From the NCBI GenBank assembly GCA_026874595.1, contig CM049318.1:58376250-58440249 (forward strand): a stretch of DNA of 64,000 nt, in the 5' to 3' direction. The notes under the pieces were generated by a model. That model saw nothing but the letters and a program-made list of their open reading frames with translations. It was not told the DNA's origin and made no database searches. Shown here piece by piece: positions 60,299 to 64,000 of this stretch. The DNA is from Sipunculus nudus. Lineage: Eukaryota; Annelida; Sipuncula; Golfingiida; Sipunculidae. Position 1 is the stretch's first letter. Each line of letters begins with the position of its first letter. The position numbers and the translations under genes were made by a program.

Positions 60299-60515
60299 CC
60301 TCTGTCTGGCCTGGTATCTGTTATAACCCATTTATTCCCTATCTGCTTTGGATCTATTATAGGTCATTTTCCCAACTACGGTCCCGAGTAGTTTAACCAT
60401 TTAAACCCTGTCTGGCCTCCCGTATCTTCTAGTCCATTTATTCCCTGTCTGTTCTCGCACTTTATAGGCCATTTATTTCCTGTCAGGCCTCGCATTCATT
60501 ACAGCTTTATTATTC
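60299..60515 (+). repeat. 36-bp minisatellite, U5
   Basis: Six units with a small deletion in the third (gagtagtttaacc), which breaks the frame. U3 lacks the block; U0 lost it too. Confidence 0.7.
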
Positions 60516-60678
60516 CCAAATAATGTCTGCCCTCCATTCATTTACAGAATCTTGCATCCTTTAAAGGTTGTCACTTTTTTTCTTGAATATTTGCTCTACT
60601 GTGTAAAATTAGCTTAGATAATGAAAATAAGGAGCCGTTCTTACATGCAATTACGCGCAGACCTCTATAATTACATCC

Positions 60679-60972
60679 GTGATAAACGTATTCGCCAGAG
60701 ATTGCAGAAACTATTATTTTAACGGAGTTCCGCCGCCACCGCGTTCGTTTATAAAAAACTTTACTGCCCCTGGATCGATCATTCTGAATCCCGGTATAAT
60801 TAAGGGAAAGCAGGTGCACTTGTACCTCAAAAAAGATCGTTGGCGCAAACTACATTCTATTTTGCGTATTCGCAATTTTTTAGACTTATCTATGCGTCAC
60901 ATTTCTGAAGGATGCTTTGATATAGGGCTGAAATTGTGCATGTCCATAGAAATACTTCGTATGTATGTTTAG
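60679..60972 (+). pseudogene. F-I-K-N-F ORF relic upstream of M-F-R-K-Q-H, U5
   Basis: Open for 97 codons (no ATG; ATT start). It contains R-S-F-I-K-N-F-T-A-P-G-S-I-I-L-N-P-G-I and R-H-I-S-E-G-C-F-D-I-G-L, and ends M-Y-V-stop where the next ORF starts in another frame. U1, U2 and U4 carry shorter or shifted versions (for example 27302-27535 and 47586-47786). No family recognised. Confidence 0.2.
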
Positions 60973-62028
60973 AAAACAGCACCTAAGATTACATGCTATG
61001 TTGTCTTATTTGCTCCCAAATAAAGACATATTATATAAATCATCCTCATTACGGTCAGTCCGAAAGAAGTTAGGGGGTTCTATGATAACAGTCGAAGCCA
61101 TGCTGTGTTTTTGATTCTCAAAGATAGTTGCTTTGGATGAGGACTTAAATCGTGGTCAGAACTATTTGACAGAAAATCGTTGTCAAATAGCCAGTCGCAG
61201 ATCAATTTCAAAGAAAAACCACCGACTGGCTTATTATAGCTACAACAAACAAATGCAGTTTCTGACTTTGTGCTTAATCAGTTCTCAAGAAAAAATGGAA
61301 TCTTCATGTATAAAATTACTGGACGTCTCGCTCCATTCTGGCAATAATCAGTAATCATCTTCGGATCTATTTGATATATGTCTAAACGGCACTGCACAGG
61401 TTTATCAATCGTCTTGAAAAGAAACTAGCCCAGCACTGAGGGTGCTCAAATTAGATCTGTTCCCGTGTATCACTTAAGCCAGCTATTAACTATTAAAAGG
61501 TAGTGTTACCAGGATTTCTTTGGATGAAAAGTTGGACTTTTTAAATGCAATAATATTTCCAGTCTTAAGGATTTCCAAACGATATAAATAAAATACCAGC
61601 GTTATAGCCCTACGGTCATCTCTCCAAAATGTAAAAAGTCATACCATGTGATCTATTCCCATTTTAATAGCAGACCAGGACTTATGAAGGTGATGTCCAT
61701 GATGACCTGTATGGACAATCGTCGTCAAGGGAAACCTAAATGCACACTTTACTTTAACATTATTGTCCCCGCCAGGAGGGTATGCTCTCATTCCCCTTTG
61801 TTTGTGTGTTTGTGTAGGTATGGTGCTGATTACTAAATGGTATGTTACTATTATCACCTTGTCGGCAAGTTCACCCTCCTATAATAAAACACACGTAGGG
61901 GTTATATAGATGTGAGACTGACCACTGTCCACCGAATGTTTGGAATGAGTAAACCAATGGCCAATCATTAATTAACATTACTCCGATTGTTTAATTAATT
62001 TAATAATTGTCTGATTTTGTTTCTTAAG

Positions 62029-62240
62029 GTCCAGGGTTTTATGTCGCATATAGTTACCGTAAAGTTTGGGCTAATATGGATATGTATACATTGATCTATT
62101 CACACATGATGGAAAGAGAACATAAAAAGCTAAAGGAATCACATTTGACCAAAACAACCTATCGGTTTTGTGCATATGTATTTGTGAATAAACGTTAAAC
62201 TGAAAAAGACACTAAGATATTGAGGGCATGGATATTATAG
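62029..62240 (+). pseudogene. 212-nt exon-like ORF, U6 (broken late)
   Basis: Open until codon 57, where CGT TAA replaces CGT AAA; acceptor intact. Confidence 0.4.
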
Positions 62241-62443
62241 GACCGTTTTCTCCGATTCATCTCATTATCCTAACCAAATCAATACATTTCTCAGATCAAT
62301 AATACCTCATCAACGGACACAAGCGGACTCCTTGAAGTCTCAAATGGTGGGTGGATATGTTTCGGGCTTTAAGTCAAAAGCTGCAGTTGCTGTTTTTTTT
62401 AAATGGTAGGTTTATTAACGTATATCTTTCAAATACCTTATAG

Positions 62444-62878
62444 GATTCAACGGATATTAAATTAACGGCCTTTAAATTTATAAATAACAAAGGTCAATCA
62501 CCATATATATGTGTGTATCAAGCAGACATATTGATCCCACTGCCGATCAGAAACATATCAGACACTTGTGCTGCTATCAAATATCATACATTATCTGACA
62601 GTATAACCCCAGCAGTACAGTCTACTTAGCAAAGAGGAAAGCAGGACCTGTTAGTGTTCATAGCAAAAGGGGTGCACGGTATACTACGGCTGGCTTTATA
62701 TTCGCGGGTTTTAATTTTTTCGACAAAGGCAGGACGAATCCAAACAGAAACTATATCAAGAGTATTCTTTACATGTAGTAAATTATCCAATTTAACATTG
62801 TATTCATTAAACGAAAGTATTTATGGTTGGTTGCCTGGAACGTTTATTAAACCTGTGTCATTCCTGAGAACTTTCTAA
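62444..62878 (+). pseudogene. 145-codon open block, U6
   Basis: Only the shared TAG interrupts; otherwise open to the TAA at 62876-62878. Confidence 0.4.
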
Positions 62879-63078
62879 TTGAAATACCGCCGTTTGACAT
62901 CCAGGAATTGCCGCCCTTGAAAATAAAAATAACGAACAAGAACAATACTCCCGCTGCTTTACGTTGATTAACAGGCACCTTTCAAGGTAACGCCAATGTG
63001 ACGTCATTGTCCTCTGTGACATCACGTCTGTTATGTGACGACTCACATGGCCATATCCTCATATGTTACGTCCCCTTG

Positions 63079-63287
63079 TAAACAAATGTGCTGTAAAACC
63101 CCCATAAGAAACCCTTCCCCGGATTATATACGCATAGATTACCCCAAATTTAATTAGTGGTCCCTTTGAGATTTCCTGAAATTTCACAAAATCCATTAAT
63201 AACGTTTTTGATTATTGTTGCTAAGAGACAAACACACAGACGAACCAACGGCATCAAAAACATAACCACCGCCACTCGGCAGATTTA
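63079..63287 (-). repeat. Inverted TIR-like dispersed repeat, U6
   Basis: Same element, slightly shortened (ttgagatttcctg). Confidence 0.5.
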
Positions 63288-63299
63288 AAAATAATAGTC

Positions 63300-63369
63300 A
63301 CTATAACAATTATAATAACAATAAATAAGTAATAAATAATATAATTAATAATAATAGAGTTGTAATAAA

Positions 63370-63403
<34 letters not shown>

Positions 63404-63412
63404 GTAATATAT
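63300..63412. repeat. TAA/ATA microsatellite, U6
   Basis: Longest uninterrupted TAA run of the array apart from U3 (29905-29940). Confidence 0.85.
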
Positions 63413-63522
63413 TGAACTGAGGGGCTATGTGATATCAGGAAACTTGGTTATACATAAGAAAGAAAATCATTCATCAGGTCTCATTTATATCGTTTTATAT
63501 GTATAACATTATTTTGAACCCT

Positions 63523-63540
63523 CCCCCCCCCCCCCCCCCC
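63523..63540. repeat. Poly-C tract, U6 (two classes per unit)
   Basis: Eighteen Cs. Homologous first-class tracts near 11514, 20981, 30061 (interrupted by T), 38749 and 54401; second-class tracts (before gatcaattt) near 7575, 15494, 24817, 34070, 45968 and 58396. Confidence 0.85.
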
Positions 63541-64000
63541 ATTATACCCAAATGCCCATTAAAGCCTCAGATCCATCATAAATGAATGCATACGCATCAC
63601 ATTCGTGAAGGAGGATATGTTTATTATCATTCAGGAGGTAATCTTCATGTGTACAGTATGAAAAATGTAGGCAAACAACTTCACTCCTAAATATCAGGAA
63701 GCTGTTGTACATGTAATTTTGACTTAACGATGTGGTCAGTACCCCTGAGTCCAATACAAATGACCGGAGTACCCCTTAAGCCCCAATTCGAGTTGTAATT
63801 AAAGGGACGATGGCCTCTACAAACCTCCACTCGAAATACTGCATTGTTGTGCTATACAAAATAATTCATTGTAAACACAAGCTTTAAGAATGAATTGGAA
63901 ATGAAAGATCTCTTCTCAGATATAATACGTAAAATTGTGTGTATACGTGGACGTTTGCAATTTAAGTTCCTATAAATTTGTCCACCATATGAAAAATCTC

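Larger units (their letters stand above)
48646..61742 (+). repeat. Array unit U5 (with a LINE insertion)
   Basis: Net about 9.1 kb after removing the retrotransposon at 50259-54245. A further deletion of about 410 bp lies near 58647 in the pearl-like cores, and a small one near 61353. Confidence 0.92.
6985..64000. repeat. Direct tandem array of a ~9.2-kb unit (macrosatellite)
   Basis: The same ordered landmarks recur seven times in the same orientation: GTCCCCGCCAGGAGGGTATG, a 212-nt exon-like ORF, a TAA microsatellite, poly-C tracts, a signal-peptide exon, a pearl-like element and a 36-bp minisatellite. Using the base at the start of cacactttactttta as an anchor, copies start at 6985, 9734, 19235, 28428, 36994, 48646 and 61743. 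Net unit length is 9.5, 9.2, 8.6, 8.4 (without its internal duplication) and 9.1 kb (without its LINE). The array runs off the right end. Confidence 0.95.
61743..64000 (+). repeat. Array unit U6 (cut by the window end)
   Basis: The first 2.26 kb of another copy: TIR-like repeat, 212-nt exon, 145-codon block, inverted TIR-like repeat, long TAA tract, and an 18-base poly-C run near 63523. It shows that the array continues to the right. Confidence 0.92.

Noticed and set aside
6985-64000. CRISPR array, integrated DNA virus or Polinton-type element as the source of the unit
   Set aside because: Repeats are 9 kb or are ordinary minisatellites, and no long ORF for a polymerase, integrase, capsid or terminase was found in any copy; the longest non-LINE ORF is 129 codons.
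6985-64000. rRNA, 5S or histone gene cluster
   Set aside because: Tandem arrays of 5-10 kb often are, but none of the conserved rRNA or histone sequences was seen in any unit.

Overview
The window is AT-rich eukaryotic nuclear DNA, most likely from a bivalve mollusc. This is inferred from repeat types, not from a database search: a dispersed element that opens with a TTTTTAGCTC hairpin followed by CCGTCGTCCGTCCGTC and then carries about 155-bp core repeats, a tRNA-headed SINE of a type common in molluscs, and an interspersed repeat whose ends read like GGCGGTGGTTATGTTTTTGATGCCG. No prokaryotic feature was seen.

Bases 1-6984 are single-copy flank. They hold a possible first exon and promoter of a minus-strand gene (625-900) with an NRF1-like site beside it, a SINE with target-site duplications (2648-2924), a strand-skewed A-rich stretch (about 3221-4000), a decayed LINE tail (4905-5830), a GAT microsatellite, and a degenerate 23-bp minisatellite (6876-6984) that ends where the array begins.

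From 6985 to the window end the DNA is a direct tandem array of a large unit of about 9.2 kb. There is one internally deleted leading copy (U0, 6985-9733), five long copies (U1 9734-19234, U2 19235-28427, U3 28428-36993, U4 36994-48645, U5 48646-61742) and the start of a seventh (U6). By eye, copies differ by several percent plus private deletions. U4 carries an extra apparently perfect 3,270-bp duplication (38949-42218 = 42219-45488). U5 carries a 3,987-bp non-LTR retrotransposon (50259-54245) with an intact ORF1, a broken endonuclease and a deleted reverse-transcriptase core.

Each full unit, read left to right, holds: a TIR-like dispersed repeat; a 212-nt exon-like ORF behind a good splice acceptor; a 145-codon open block behind another acceptor; an inverted TIR-like repeat; a TAA microsatellite and a poly-C tract; a small ORF for a 52-residue secreted-peptide-like product; two or three related segments around a GGTCGGTC motif; a 64-nt exon for a signal peptide ending in a perfect GTGAGT donor; a pearl/HINE-like element with about 155-bp cores; a 36-bp minisatellite; and further ORF relics.

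The most interesting point is the signal-peptide exon, present in all six long-unit positions. It is in phase with the 212-nt exon of the next unit, so the array may be an amplified, partly decayed family of secreted-protein genes. Against this, stops and frameshifts are frequent, and most differences inside the ORFs change amino acids, which looks neutral. No protein function could be recognised for any of the array ORFs.
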